A stretch of DNA of 48,368 bases from Pseudonocardia kujensis (GTDB lineage: Bacteria > Actinomycetota > Actinomycetes > Mycobacteriales > Pseudonocardiaceae). The notes beneath the pieces are model-generated. The model was not told where the DNA came from. It saw nothing but the letters and a program-made list of their open reading frames with translations, and searched no databases. Positions 7,043-15,094 of this stretch are shown here, one piece after another. The position numbers and the translations under genes were made by a program. The DNA lies in assembly GCF_021283305.1 (NCBI RefSeq), contig NZ_JAJSOK010000061.1:1-48368 (forward strand), given 5' to 3'. Every line of letters begins with the position of its first letter. Position 1 is the first letter of the stretch.

Positions 7043-8296
7043 TCACCCCACCTGCGCTGCGCGGACGCGGTGCGGCGCCCGCTCGCTGCGCGCCCCGCGA
7101 GTGAGCATCAGCGCGGCCGCCAGCAACGCGCCCGCCGCGCCGCAGACCCCCACGGCCAGGGGCGCACCCCAGCGCTCGGCGAGGAACCCGCAGACCAGGA
7201 TCGCCAGCCCCTGCGCCGCGATCAGGCCCGAGGCCGCGAGTCCGGTGGCCCGCCCGCGCACCTCGTCCGGCGTACTGCGGACGAACACGGCCTGGGCCGG
7301 CACGAGCGCCGCGGTGCACAGCGCTCCCGTGACCGCCCAGAGGACCACGATCGCGGGCACGTTCGACACGAACATCGACGCCACCAGCGGCCCCCCGGCC
7401 AGACCGGTGCAGGGCAGGATCGCCCGCTCACGCAGACGTTCGGGCACCCAGCGGCTGATCACGAGCGCGCCCAGCACGCTGCCCGCCGGGTCGGCCGCCA
7501 TCAGCAGGCCGACGGCCCAGGGGCCGGCGCCGAGCTCGGCGGCCAGCGGGACGGCCAGGGCCTCGGGCGCGACGTAGCCACCCACCAGCCACACGGCGAG
7601 GGCGAGCGTGCGCAGGCGCGAGTGGGAGAAGACGGTGCGCGCACCGTCGCGGATGTCGGCGAGCCAGGACAGGGCGGCGGGCCCGGCGCCGTCGGACACC
7701 ACGGCGGGGGCGGCGCGTCTGCGGACCCCGAACCGCACGAACAGCGCCGAGAGCAGGAAGGTCCCGGAGTTCAGCAGGATCGCGACGCTCGGGCTGATCA
7801 GCACCAGCAGCACGCCGCCGACGGCGAACCCGGCGATCTGCGCGGTCTGGTTCGTGATCTGCCGGACGGCGAAGCCGCGTTCGAGCAACTCCTCGGAGTC
7901 GAGCACGTCGGGCAGCAGGGCGCCCTGGGCCGCGGTGTGCGGCGAGGCCAGCACCACCACCAGGACCAGCAGCGGACAGAGCAACGCGAGCGGGATCCCG
8001 GGGATCGCCAAGGGGACGACGAGCAGCGCGCGGGCGAGGTCGGCCAGCACCATGATCTCGCGCCGGCGGAACCGGTCGGCCACCCAGCCGAGCAGGACGC
8101 CGCCGAGCAGGGCGGGCAGGAAGGTCAGCGCGTAGACGGCCGCGGCCCAGGCCGCGGAACCGGTCCGGCCGTAGACGAGGACCGAGAACGCGACACGCGC
8201 GAGCTGGTCGCCGCAGATCGACACGAGCTCCGCCGCCCAGAGGGCACGGAACTCGGCAGTGCGGAACACGCTCGGCCGCGTGGCTCTCCGACGCAC
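7043..8296 (-). CDS. MFS transporter
   Basis: A 417-residue major facilitator superfamily protein with about twelve hydrophobic segments. It has the cytoplasmic loop motif G-W-V-A-D-R-F-R-R-R-E between helices 2 and 3, typical of proton-coupled exporters. The GTG at 8296 is chosen because the family N-terminus (VFRTAEFRALWAAELVS) follows closely and GGGGGG precedes it. The longer upstream frame is Arg/Pro-rich and unlikely. It lies downstream of, and on the same strand as, the MRNRAW micro-ORF array, and VKRNRSW lies just past its 3' end. The substrate is unknown, and export of the array peptide is only a hypothesis. Confidence 0.9.
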   Translation of the reverse strand: MRRRATRPSVFRTAEFRALWAAELVSICGDQLARVAFSVLVYGRTGSAAWAAAVYALTFLPALLGGVLLGWVADRFRRREIMVLADLARALLVVPLAIPGIPLALLCPLLVLVVVLASPHTAAQGALLPDVLDSEELLERGFAVRQITNQTAQIAGFAVGGVLLVLISPSVAILLNSGTFLLSALFVRFGVRRRAAPAVVSDGAGPAALSWLADIRDGARTVFSHSRLRTLALAVWLVGGYVAPEALAVPLAAELGAGPWAVGLLMAADPAGSVLGALVISRWVPERLRERAILPCTGLAGGPLVASMFVSNVPAIVVLWAVTGALCTAALVPAQAVFVRSTPDEVRGRATGLAASGLIAAQGLAILVCGFLAERWGAPLAVGVCGAAGALLAAALMLTRGARSERAPHRVRAAQVG

Positions 8297-8603
8297 GATC
8301 CCCCCGACGTGGCAGCGTCCACTTGCCCGGCGCACCGGACCCGTAGATCGATACTGAACGTGAGCGACCGGAGCCGGAGAGTCCTGCCGGACCACTCGGC
8401 GGACGGTCGTCCTTCGGCGGTGACCGGTCGTCCCAGCCTGCTCCAGGAACGTCGGACCGCGCACCCCCAACCACGCGGACGGGTGTGCGGAGCCGGCCTC
8501 GGAGCGCCTCCCGGAAGTGGGAGCGGGCGGCGCGGGCCGGCGGGATCAGGGGTCTCGACGGGGGCTGCGGGAGCAGGCCGTGAAGGGTCTCGGGGCTGCC
8601 GGG
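8297..8603 (-). other. Leader region between the micro-ORF array and the MFS gene
   Basis: No gene is supported here. On the reverse strand TATCGAT near 8350 could be a -10 box for the MFS gene. On the forward strand a frame starting GTG 8360 is open, but its third codon positions are not G/C-biased, so it was not called. Confidence 0.3.
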
Positions 8604-9700
8604 TCACCAGGCGCGGTTGCGCATGGGGCTGGTCCTTCCGTGGGGCGGTGCGGGCTCGTCCGCGGGTCTCACCAGGCGCGGTTGCGCATCTGCGGCTCCT
8701 TCTCGCCGGTCAGGGCTGCGGTCGTCGGGTTGTGGTCACCAGGCGCGGTTGCGCACGTCCGGGCTCCTTTCCGCTGGTCGGGGCTGTGGTCGTCGGGCTG
8801 TGGTCACCAGGCGCGGTTGCGCATCTGCGGCTCCTTCTCGCCGGTCGGGGCTGTGGTCGTCGGGCCGTCTCACCAGGCGCGGTTGCGCATTTCCGGCTCC
8901 TTCTCGCTGGTCGGGGTTGTGGTCGTCGGGCTGGGTCACCAGGCGCGGTTACGCACGTCCGGGCTCCTTTCCGCTGGTCGGGGCTGTGGTCGTCGGGCTG
9001 GGTCACCAGGCGCGGTTACGCACGTCCGGGCTCCTTTCCGCTGGTCGGGCCGCTGTCGTCGAAGCTCGTCTCACCAAGCGCGGTTGCGCATTTCCGGTCT
9101 CCTCCCCGCTGGTCGGGGCTGTGGTCGTCGGGCCGTCTCACCAGGCGCGGTTGCGCATTTCCGGCTCCTTCTCGCTGGTCGGGGTTGTGGTCGTCGGGCT
9201 GTGTCACCAGGCGCGGTTACGCACGTCCGGGCTCCTTTCCGCTGGTCGGGCCGCTGTCGTCGAAGCTCGTCTCACCATGCGCGGTTGCGCATTTCCGGTC
9301 TCCTCCCCGCTGGTCGGGCCGCTGTCGTCGAAGCTCGTCTCACCAGGCGCGGTTGCGCATTTCCGGTCTCCTCCCCGCTGGTCGGACTGTGGTCGTCGGG
9401 CCGTCTCACCAGGCGCGGTTGCGCATTTCCGGCTCCTTCTCGCTGGTCGGGGCTGTGGTCGTCGGGCTGTGTCACCAGGCGCGGTTACGCACGTCCGGCC
9501 TCCTCGTCGCTCGTCGGGTCTGGACGAGGCCGTCTCACCAGGCGCGGTTGCGCATGTCCGGCCTCCCCTCGGCTCGTCGTCGGATCGGGTTGCTCACGTT
9601 TCGCGTGCTCTTGCTCACCAGGCGCGGTTGCGCATCACGCCTCCTCGAGTTGCGGGCCGGGACGTCTCGTCGGAGGCTCTCACCAGGCCGGATCGCGTGG
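8604..9700 (-). repeat. Array of 16 micro-ORFs (MRNRAW-stop) in ~67-bp tandem repeats
   Basis: Sixteen tandem units of 63-80 bp (mostly 65-68) each carry, on the reverse strand, a purine-rich ribosome binding site (AAGGAG, GGAGG or similar) 5-9 bases before a six-codon ORF. The ORFs are at 8604-8624, 8669-8689, 8736-8756, 8804-8824, 8870-8890, 8936-8956, 9003-9023, 9071-9091, 9138-9158, 9204-9224, 9272-9292, 9340-9360, 9406-9426, 9472-9492, 9535-9555 and 9615-9635. All encode (M/V)RNRAW followed by TGA. Starts are ATG or GTG, Arg2 is CGC or CGT and Ala5 is GCC, GCT or GCA, so all differences are start-codon swaps or synonymous. Spacers vary more. A degenerate seventeenth unit at 9680-9700 lacks a start. 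Candidates are an ultrashort peptide or a translated regulatory RNA. Known repeat families do not explain it. Confidence 0.8.
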
Positions 9701-10119
9701 GGACCCCTGCCCGCGTCACGGAGCGGAGGCGGGAGCGGTTCACCGCGGGGCACGACCGGGACGTCGGCAGGCGGGGACGCCTCGGGTCCGGCCTCGCGCG
9801 GTCGTGCACGGCGCCCTCCTCCCCGCGCACCGACCGGCGGTAACGACCGCGGCCGCTCCGGCGATCAACCGGTGACCGGCGGTCCCGGACCGCGGCGGCC
9901 GGTGCGCTCCGACACTGCGGGAAACGACCGCCGGCAAAGGCGGGTACGCCCCGTCGCGGCGTGCCGCCGCCCGGCCCGGACCCGACGAGCCCACAGCGTG
10001 TGTCACCCAAAGTAGTCGAGACACGCGATTCGGTACCGTTTCGGGGCATCCGGATCGAGTGATCGTCTGACTACTCTCGGGTCCGACATCACCAGTTTGG
10101 CTGGACAGGAGACTCTCTC
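9701..10119. other. Divergent regulatory region between micro-ORF array and diguanylate cyclase
   Basis: About 420 bp without a supported gene. It must hold the start of any transcript covering the array (reverse) and the diguanylate cyclase promoter (forward). A possible forward -10 box is TACTCT near 10073. An open reverse frame from 10049 ends in the first MRNRAW unit, but its codon use is not gene-like. Confidence 0.35.
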
Positions 10120-11475
10120 GTGGCGCAGTCACCTCGACGGAGGTGCGGGATCACCCGTTGGGCCGTGTGGGCTCAGCCCACTCGGGTGATCGCGATGCTC
10201 GCCGTGGTGGAGACGTCGGCACTGGTGCTCGTCGCCCTGTCCTGGAGCGCCCTTCGGCCCAGTGTCGGTTCGGCCGTTCTCGCGCTCGTGCTGGCTGCGT
10301 CGGGCATCGTGCACACCGAGGTCGCCACCGGCGTCGAGCGCGCCCGCCGCCGTGTCGGCGAGAAGTCCTACACCGACCTCTCCACGATCTGGACCTTCGC
10401 CGCGGCCCTGCTCCTCCCGGCCGCGCTGGCCACCGTCACCATCGCGGTGATCTACACGTACCTGTGGTTCCGGGTGTGGAAACCGGCGCGGTTCCCACTG
10501 TTCCGGCACACGTTCACCACGTCCACGGTGCTGCTGGCGGCGATCGCCGCGCGCGAGGTCGTCGAGCGCACCGGCGGCTCGGAGGCCTGGTCGGCCGGTG
10601 TCACGGGCCTCGCGGCACTTGCCTGTGCCACGCTCGTCTACGCGGCGGTCAACTCGCTGCTCATCGCGCTCGCCGTCGCCACGAGCAACCCCGACGCCAA
10701 GCCCGCGGACCTGTTCGGCCACCTCGACGACGTCGCGGTCGAGGTCGCCACGCTCTGCCTCGGCGCGATGCTCGCGCTCACGCTCACCGTGTCCTGGTGG
10801 TTCGTGCTGTTCGCGTTCGTGCCGATCCTGGTCCTGCAGCGAGCGGTCATGTTCCGCGAGCTGGCCGACGCCGCGACCACGGACGGCAAGACGGGCCTGC
10901 TCACCGCCACGGCGTGGAACGCCCGGGCCGGCGAGGCGCTGGTGCGGGCCCGCCGCGAGCGCAGCAGCCTCGCCATGCTGGTGCTCGACCTGGACCACTT
11001 CAAGAGGGTCAACGACACCCACGGCCACCTCGCGGGCGACCGCGTGCTGGCCGAGGTGGCTCAGGCGGTGCGGGACGAGGTGCGGGGGGACGACCTCGTG
11101 GGGCGTTTCGGTGGCGAGGAGTTCGTGGTCCTGCTGCCCGGCCTGCCCGCCGGACGGGCGACCGCCGAGCTCCACGCGGTCGCGGAGCGGATCCGGCACC
11201 GGGTGACGACCCTGGTCGTGCCGGTCGAGACGCCCGACGGGCCGCTCTCGATCCGCAACCTCAGCATCTCGGTGGGCGGCACGGTGGTGCCCACGGCACC
11301 CAGTACGACCGTCGAGCAGGCCATGGCCATCGCCGACCGTGCGCTCTACCGGGCGAAGGACTCGGGCCGCAACGCCGTCCGGATCGCCGAGCACTCGCAG
11401 CACGGCGACGCCCCGCAGACCGGCCGTGCGGCGGAGCCCACGGAGGCCCCGCGCGCGGAGCCCGAGGCCTCCTGA
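10120..11475 (+). CDS. Membrane-bound diguanylate cyclase (GGDEF)
   Basis: A 451-residue enzyme that makes cyclic di-GMP from two GTP. Residues 20-245 hold about six or seven hydrophobic segments, a membrane sensor of unrecognised type. The GGDEF domain (about 250-425) has the GTP/Mg motif LDLDHFKRVND (289-299) and an active GGEEF signature (331-335). The inhibitory product site RxxD is present as RGDD (322-325), five residues before GGEEF, so product feedback is expected. GTG 10120 follows CAGGAG with nine bases spacing. The tail is Pro/Glu-rich and ends in PEAS, a sequence duplicated in the DNA just downstream. It is divergent from the micro-ORF array. Confidence 0.93.
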   Translation: MAQSPRRRCGITRWAVWAQPTRVIAMLAVVETSALVLVALSWSALRPSVGSAVLALVLAASGIVHTEVATGVERARRRVGEKSYTDLSTIWTFAAALLLPAALATVTIAVIYTYLWFRVWKPARFPLFRHTFTTSTVLLAAIAAREVVERTGGSEAWSAGVTGLAALACATLVYAAVNSLLIALAVATSNPDAKPADLFGHLDDVAVEVATLCLGAMLALTLTVSWWFVLFAFVPILVLQRAVMFRELADAATTDGKTGLLTATAWNARAGEALVRARRERSSLAMLVLDLDHFKRVNDTHGHLAGDRVLAEVAQAVRDEVRGDDLVGRFGGEEFVVLLPGLPAGRATAELHAVAERIRHRVTTLVVPVETPDGPLSIRNLSISVGGTVVPTAPSTTVEQAMAIADRALYRAKDSGRNAVRIAEHSQHGDAPQTGRAAEPTEAPRAEPEAS

Positions 11476-11560
11476 TCGGGGCCGATGCCCGAGGCCTCCT
11501 GATCGGGGCCGCCCGAGGCCTCCTGATCGGCGGGATGCCGGAGGCCTGCTGATCGGCGTG
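11458..11560 (+). repeat. Tandem duplications of the diguanylate cyclase 3' end
   Basis: Four copies of a CCGAGGCCTCCTGATCGG-like block, spaced about 25-35 bp. The first contains the real stop codon. Copies two and four begin with ATG and would read MPEAS-stop and MPEAC-stop, but without a good ribosome binding site. Confidence 0.7.
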
Positions 11561-11574
11561 GGGCCGGCAGGCTC

Positions 11575-11778
11575 TCAGTCGGCGTCCCCGTCGGCGGGGG
11601 CGTCCACGGGCTCGCCCTCGACCGCCGTCCCCACCTGCTCCGCGCCACCGGCCCGGACGACGTGGACCACGCCGTTCTCGAGGTCGATCGGGCCGAGCCG
11701 GAAGGCCTCCCCGTTGCCGGACTCGCCCGCCTCGTCGGAGATCTTCGGACCGGGGAACAGCTCGCCGAGGACACCCAT
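11575..11778 (-). CDS. Small conserved-type hypothetical protein (67 aa)
   Basis: A 67-residue acidic protein opening MGVLGELFPGPKISDEAGES and ending in an Asp/Ala-rich tail. No signal peptide, membrane segment or metal motif is visible. Third positions are strongly G/C. TAGCCT lies seven bases before the ATG at 11778, matching leaderless starts elsewhere in the window. It lies 54 bp downstream of cofG on the same strand. Function not recognised. Confidence 0.65.
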   Translation of the reverse strand: MGVLGELFPGPKISDEAGESGNGEAFRLGPIDLENGVVHVVRAGGAEQVGTAVEGEPVDAPADGDAD

Positions 11779-11832
11779 GGGCGCCAGGCTACGCGCCGTC
11801 GCCGCCGGCCTCCGCGCCCGAACAGCCCGTGC

Positions 11833-13197
11833 TCACCGCGCGGGCGCAGCGACCTGCCTCGCGGTCGCGGCGCGCCCGACGCCCTCGCCGTGCTCCGCCC
11901 ACGGCCGCCCCTCGACGACGGCCTGCTCCTGGGCCAGCCCGGTCTCCGGGTCGGCGAGCGCCGCGACGTGCGCGTGCAGCCGGGTGTCGATCCAGGGCGA
12001 GCCGGCCAGCACGTACTTCGGGTAGGCCGTCAGCCGCTCCCGCAGGGTGAAACCCGACTCGGCCGAGCGCGCCGCGAGCTCGTCGATGACCGGCCACGGC
12101 CGCTCGGGGTTGACGTGGTCCGGCGTGACGGGCGAGACGCCGCCCCAGTCGTCGATCCCGGCTCGCAACATCAGGGCGAACTCCTCGCCGACCAGGTTCG
12201 GCGGGGCCTGCACGCGCATCGCCGGCCCCAGGACCAGTCGGGTCACCGCGATGGTCGCCGCGAGCTCCTCGAGGTCGGCGTCCGGGTCGCCTGCCATCGC
12301 CGTGTCCGGCTTGGCCCGGAAGTTCTGCACGATCACTTCCTGCACGTGCCCGTGCGCCTGCGCCGCCGAGCGGATCGCGAAGATCGACTCGGCGCGTTCG
12401 GTCCGGTTCTCGCCGATCCCGATCAGGATGCCGGTCGTGAAGGGCACGCCCGCACGTCCGGCGTCCGTCAGCGCCCGCAGCCGGACCGCCGGCTCCTTGT
12501 CCGGGCTGCCGAAGTGCGGGCCGCCCTTCTCCGACCAGAGCCGGGTGGCCGTCGTCTCGAGCATCATGCCCATGGAAGGGGCGACCGGCTTGAGCCGCGT
12601 GAGCTCTTCCTCCGACAGCACCCCCGGGTTGAGGTGCGGCAGCAGGCCGGTCTCCTCCAGCACCGCGATCGCGCAGGCGCGGACGTAGTCCAGGGTCGAG
12701 TCGTAGCCGCGCTCGTGGAGCCACTCGCGCGCCGCCGACCAGCGGGCCTCGGGCCGGTCGCCCAACGTGAACAGGGCCTCCTTGCAGCCCTGCGCCGCAC
12801 CGGCCCGTGCGATCTCCAGCACCTCGTCGAGCTCCAGGTACGCCGCCGGGAGGCGGTGCGGCACGGTGACGAAGGTGCAGTAGTGGCAGCGGTCCCGGCA
12901 CAGCCGGGTCAGCGGGATGAACACCTTCCGCGAGTACGTCACCACGCCGGGGCGCCCGGCGTCGACCAGGCCGGCGTCCCGCACGGCCGACGCCGCGTCC
13001 AGGAGCGCGTCGAGGTGGTCGCCCCGCGCGGCCAGCAGCACCGCCGCCTCGGGCACGTCGAGCACGGCGCCCTCGCGCACCCGGCCCAACGCACGGCGCA
13101 CCGCCGGGTCCGACGGGGCGGGTTCGGGAGCGCCGGCGGGGACGACGAAGTTCTCCGGCACACCGGCGGGCACGGGCTCGGGGAGCATCTCGGCCAT
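11833..13197 (-). CDS. cofG: CofG half of F0 synthase (radical SAM), without CofH
   Basis: A 454-residue radical SAM enzyme matching the CofG half of FbiC, which with CofH makes 7,8-didemethyl-8-hydroxy-5-deazariboflavin (F0), the F420 chromophore. The iron-sulfur motif CRDRCHYC has cysteines at 100, 104 and 107. The chain continues to the usual domain end near GRPWAEHGEG and then stops after about 20 further residues. In mycobacterial FbiC (about 850 residues) the CofH half would follow. Neither a CofH continuation nor a separate cofH is visible here. A TAGTGT box lies six bases before ATG 13197, suggesting a leaderless start. It is divergent from the esterase at 13291. Confidence 0.9.
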   Translation of the reverse strand: MAEMLPEPVPAGVPENFVVPAGAPEPAPSDPAVRRALGRVREGAVLDVPEAAVLLAARGDHLDALLDAASAVRDAGLVDAGRPGVVTYSRKVFIPLTRLCRDRCHYCTFVTVPHRLPAAYLELDEVLEIARAGAAQGCKEALFTLGDRPEARWSAAREWLHERGYDSTLDYVRACAIAVLEETGLLPHLNPGVLSEEELTRLKPVAPSMGMMLETTATRLWSEKGGPHFGSPDKEPAVRLRALTDAGRAGVPFTTGILIGIGENRTERAESIFAIRSAAQAHGHVQEVIVQNFRAKPDTAMAGDPDADLEELAATIAVTRLVLGPAMRVQAPPNLVGEEFALMLRAGIDDWGGVSPVTPDHVNPERPWPVIDELAARSAESGFTLRERLTAYPKYVLAGSPWIDTRLHAHVAALADPETGLAQEQAVVEGRPWAEHGEGVGRAATARQVAAPAR

Positions 13198-13290
13198 CCG
13201 CCCACACTATGTCCGGCCCGCGGTCCCGGTCGACCTGCGCGATCATCACAGGACGGGCCGGGAACGGGGCGCACCCCTATCCTCGCCCAC

Positions 13291-14118
13291 GTGCGCCTCC
13301 GTTCCGGCGTCCTCGTGCTGCTCGTGGCGCTGGTGGCGGCGTGCGCCGACGCCCCGGCCACCGAGCGGACGCTCACCCTCGGCACCGCGCAGGGCGACCG
13401 CACCGCGCTCGTGCACCATCCCGCGACCGCCGGGCCGGGGGCGCCGCTCGTCCTCGTCCTGCACGGCGCCGCCGGCACCGCCACCGGGATGCGCGCGCTG
13501 ACCGGGTGGGACGAGCTGGCCGAGCGGGAGGGCGTCGTCGTCGCGTACCCGCAGGGGCTCGACCGGACGTGGAACGCGGGCACCTGCTGCGGCAGCTCCG
13601 CCGCGCGCGGGATCGACGACGTCGGCTACCTGCACGACCTCGCCGCCGCGCTCACCGCGCGGGAGGGCACCGACCCGCGGCGGGTGTACGCCGTCGGGTT
13701 CTCCAACGGCGCCATGCTCAGCTACGCGTGGGCCTGCGGACGGCCGGGGGACCTGGCCGGGATCGGCCCCGTCGCCGGTGCCCTGACGGTGCCCTGCCCG
13801 GCGCCCGGGCCGGTGCGGGTCGCGGCGGTGGCCGGCACGGCGGACCCACGGGTGCCGATCGGCGGGCGTCCGGGGCGGGCCTCGCTCGACGCCACGCTCG
13901 CCCCGTTCCTCGCCGCGGCCTCCTGCACGGCCCCGACCACGGCCGTGACCGCCCCGGCGATCGTGACGCGCTGGACGTGCGCGGGCGGGCGAACCGTGGC
14001 GCAGAACGTCCTGGCCGGCCGGGACCACTCCTGGGCGGCCCCGGCCGCCGGCGCCGGAACCACCTCGGACCCGGGCGACGCCACAGGTTGGGTGTGGGCG
14101 CAGCTCTCCGCCCCCTGA
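13291..14118 (+). CDS. Lipoprotein PHB-depolymerase-family (LpqC-like) esterase
   Basis: A 275-residue alpha/beta hydrolase of the polyhydroxybutyrate depolymerase/feruloyl esterase family. The signal peptide ends in a lipobox LVAAC with Cys18, so it should be lipid-anchored outside the membrane. The oxyanion stretch VLHGAAG (about 57-63) and nucleophile elbow GFSNG (Ser138) are intact; the catalytic His probably lies in GRDHSW near the C-terminus. GTG 13291 is chosen because it starts the lipoprotein signal and TATCCT lies seven bases upstream. A 22-bp repeat array begins seven bases after its stop. The true substrate is unknown. Confidence 0.88.
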   Translation: MRLRSGVLVLLVALVAACADAPATERTLTLGTAQGDRTALVHHPATAGPGAPLVLVLHGAAGTATGMRALTGWDELAEREGVVVAYPQGLDRTWNAGTCCGSSAARGIDDVGYLHDLAAALTAREGTDPRRVYAVGFSNGAMLSYAWACGRPGDLAGIGPVAGALTVPCPAPGPVRVAAVAGTADPRVPIGGRPGRASLDATLAPFLAAASCTAPTTAVTAPAIVTRWTCAGGRTVAQNVLAGRDHSWAAPAAGAGTTSDPGDATGWVWAQLSAP

Positions 14119-14124
14119 CACCCC

Positions 14125-14366
14125 CGCGAGTCGGCAGTTCCAGCAGCGCGAGTCGGCACTTTCAACAGCGCGAGTCGGCAGTTTCAGCAGCGCGAGTCGG
14201 CAGTTTCAGCAGCGCGAGTCGGCAGTTCCGGCAACGCGAGTCGTGCTCTCAGCCTCGGCGAGTCGCCCTCTGGGCTTCCGCGAGTCGCATCGGGGGCTCC
14301 CGAGAGTCGCGCTGTGAGCTCCCGCGAGTCGGGAGATCCGGCCCCGCGAGTCGCGAGCTCCGAATC
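14125..14366 (+). repeat. 22-bp-phased CGCGAGTCG array, locus A (11 units)
   Basis: Core CGCGAGTCG (or one mismatch) starts at 14125, 14147, 14169, 14191, 14213, 14235, 14257, 14279, 14301, 14323 and 14345, an exact 22-bp register. The first five spacers are nearly identical and later ones diverge while the core stays. It fills most of the 287 bp between the esterase and the ybaK-like gene. Confidence 0.85.
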
Positions 14367-14405
14367 CGGGTGCCGACGCTGCGAGGGCCGTGCTGGAATG
14401 CGGCC

Positions 14406-14894
14406 ATGCCTGCGCAGGACCATCCCAAGGTTCAGAAGGTGATCGCGGCGCTGCGCGAGGGCGGCGCAGCGGAGGACCACGTCGAGCGCATGCGCGTGCT
14501 GCCCGACGCGGTCACCACGGCGGCCGCGGCCGCGGAGGCGCTCGGCGTCGAGGTCGGTGCGATCGCGAACTCGCTGGTGTTCGACGCAGACGGCGAGCCG
14601 CTCCTCGTCCTCACGTCCGGTGCGCATCGCGTCGACACGGCGAAGGTCGCTGGCCTCGTCGGTGCGACGGCGGTGCGCCGTGCCAAGCCGGACTTCGTCG
14701 CCGCTGCCACGGGGCAGGCGATCGGCGGGATCGCGCCCGTCGGACACCCGGCGCCGCTGCGCACGCTCGTGGATCGCGCGCTCGGGGAGTACGAGGAGGT
14801 CTGGGCGGCGGGAGGCATCGCCCACGCCGTCTTCCCTTCGACCTTCGCCGAGCTCGTCACGGTCACCGCCGGCACCGCCGCCGACGTGGTCTGA
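14406..14894 (+). CDS. YbaK/EbsC-type aminoacyl-tRNA deacylase
   Basis: A 162-residue protein of the YbaK/ProX family, which hydrolyses wrongly charged aminoacyl-tRNAs such as Cys-tRNA-Pro. It shows the family pattern I-A-N-S-L-V-F and L-L-V-L-T-S-G-x-H-R-V-D near 54-75, and the catalytic-pocket loop GGIAPVGHP near 113-121. No ribosome binding site is obvious before ATG 14406. It is framed by 22-bp repeat arrays in inverted orientation. The exact tRNA substrate cannot be told from sequence. Confidence 0.88.
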   Translation: MPAQDHPKVQKVIAALREGGAAEDHVERMRVLPDAVTTAAAAAEALGVEVGAIANSLVFDADGEPLLVLTSGAHRVDTAKVAGLVGATAVRRAKPDFVAAATGQAIGGIAPVGHPAPLRTLVDRALGEYEEVWAAGGIAHAVFPSTFAELVTVTAGTAADVV

Positions 14895-14913
14895 GCCCCC
14901 TCCCCAGCCGTCC

Positions 14914-15079
14914 CGACTCGCGGCGGAAGCAGGGAGCCCGACTCGCGCAAGCCCAGAACACGACTCGCGGTGTCGGAACTCCCGACTCGCGCTGCCGGAA
15001 CTCCCGACTCGCGCTGCCGGAACTCCCGACTCGCGGTGTCGGAACTCCCGACTCGCGCTGCCGGAACTCCCGACTCGCG
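14914..15079 (-). repeat. 22-bp-phased CGACTCGCG array, locus B (8 units)
   Basis: Reverse complement of the locus A core, at 14914, 14939, 14961, 14983, 15005, 15027, 15049 and 15071. The step is exactly 22 bp except for the first, which is 25. It occupies the junction between two convergent genes, and read on the reverse strand it starts right after the pseudokinase stop. Confidence 0.87.
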
Positions 15080-15094
15080 GAGGCGCAGCTCCGG

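Noticed and set aside
8717..9475. Short reverse frames of 60-100 codons reading TQPDDHNPDQRxG repeats
   Set aside because: They run through the spacers in other frames and some end in the MRNRAW units. They lack their own ribosome binding sites and reflect only the repeat.
8604..9700. CRISPR array
   Set aside because: The repeated part is most of the unit, spacers are similar to each other, and no cas genes are present. The constant segment is a short ORF with a ribosome binding site.
7010..10015. A 1001-codon forward open frame across the MFS gene and the micro-ORF array
   Set aside because: It is antisense to the MFS gene, composition is Arg/Gln/His or repeat-driven, and third positions are not G/C-biased. 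It is open only because of high GC and the repeats.
14125..14366. CRISPR-like reading of the 22-bp repeats
   Set aside because: The core is only nine bases and the period is 22 bp, far too short for repeat plus spacer. No cas genes are present.
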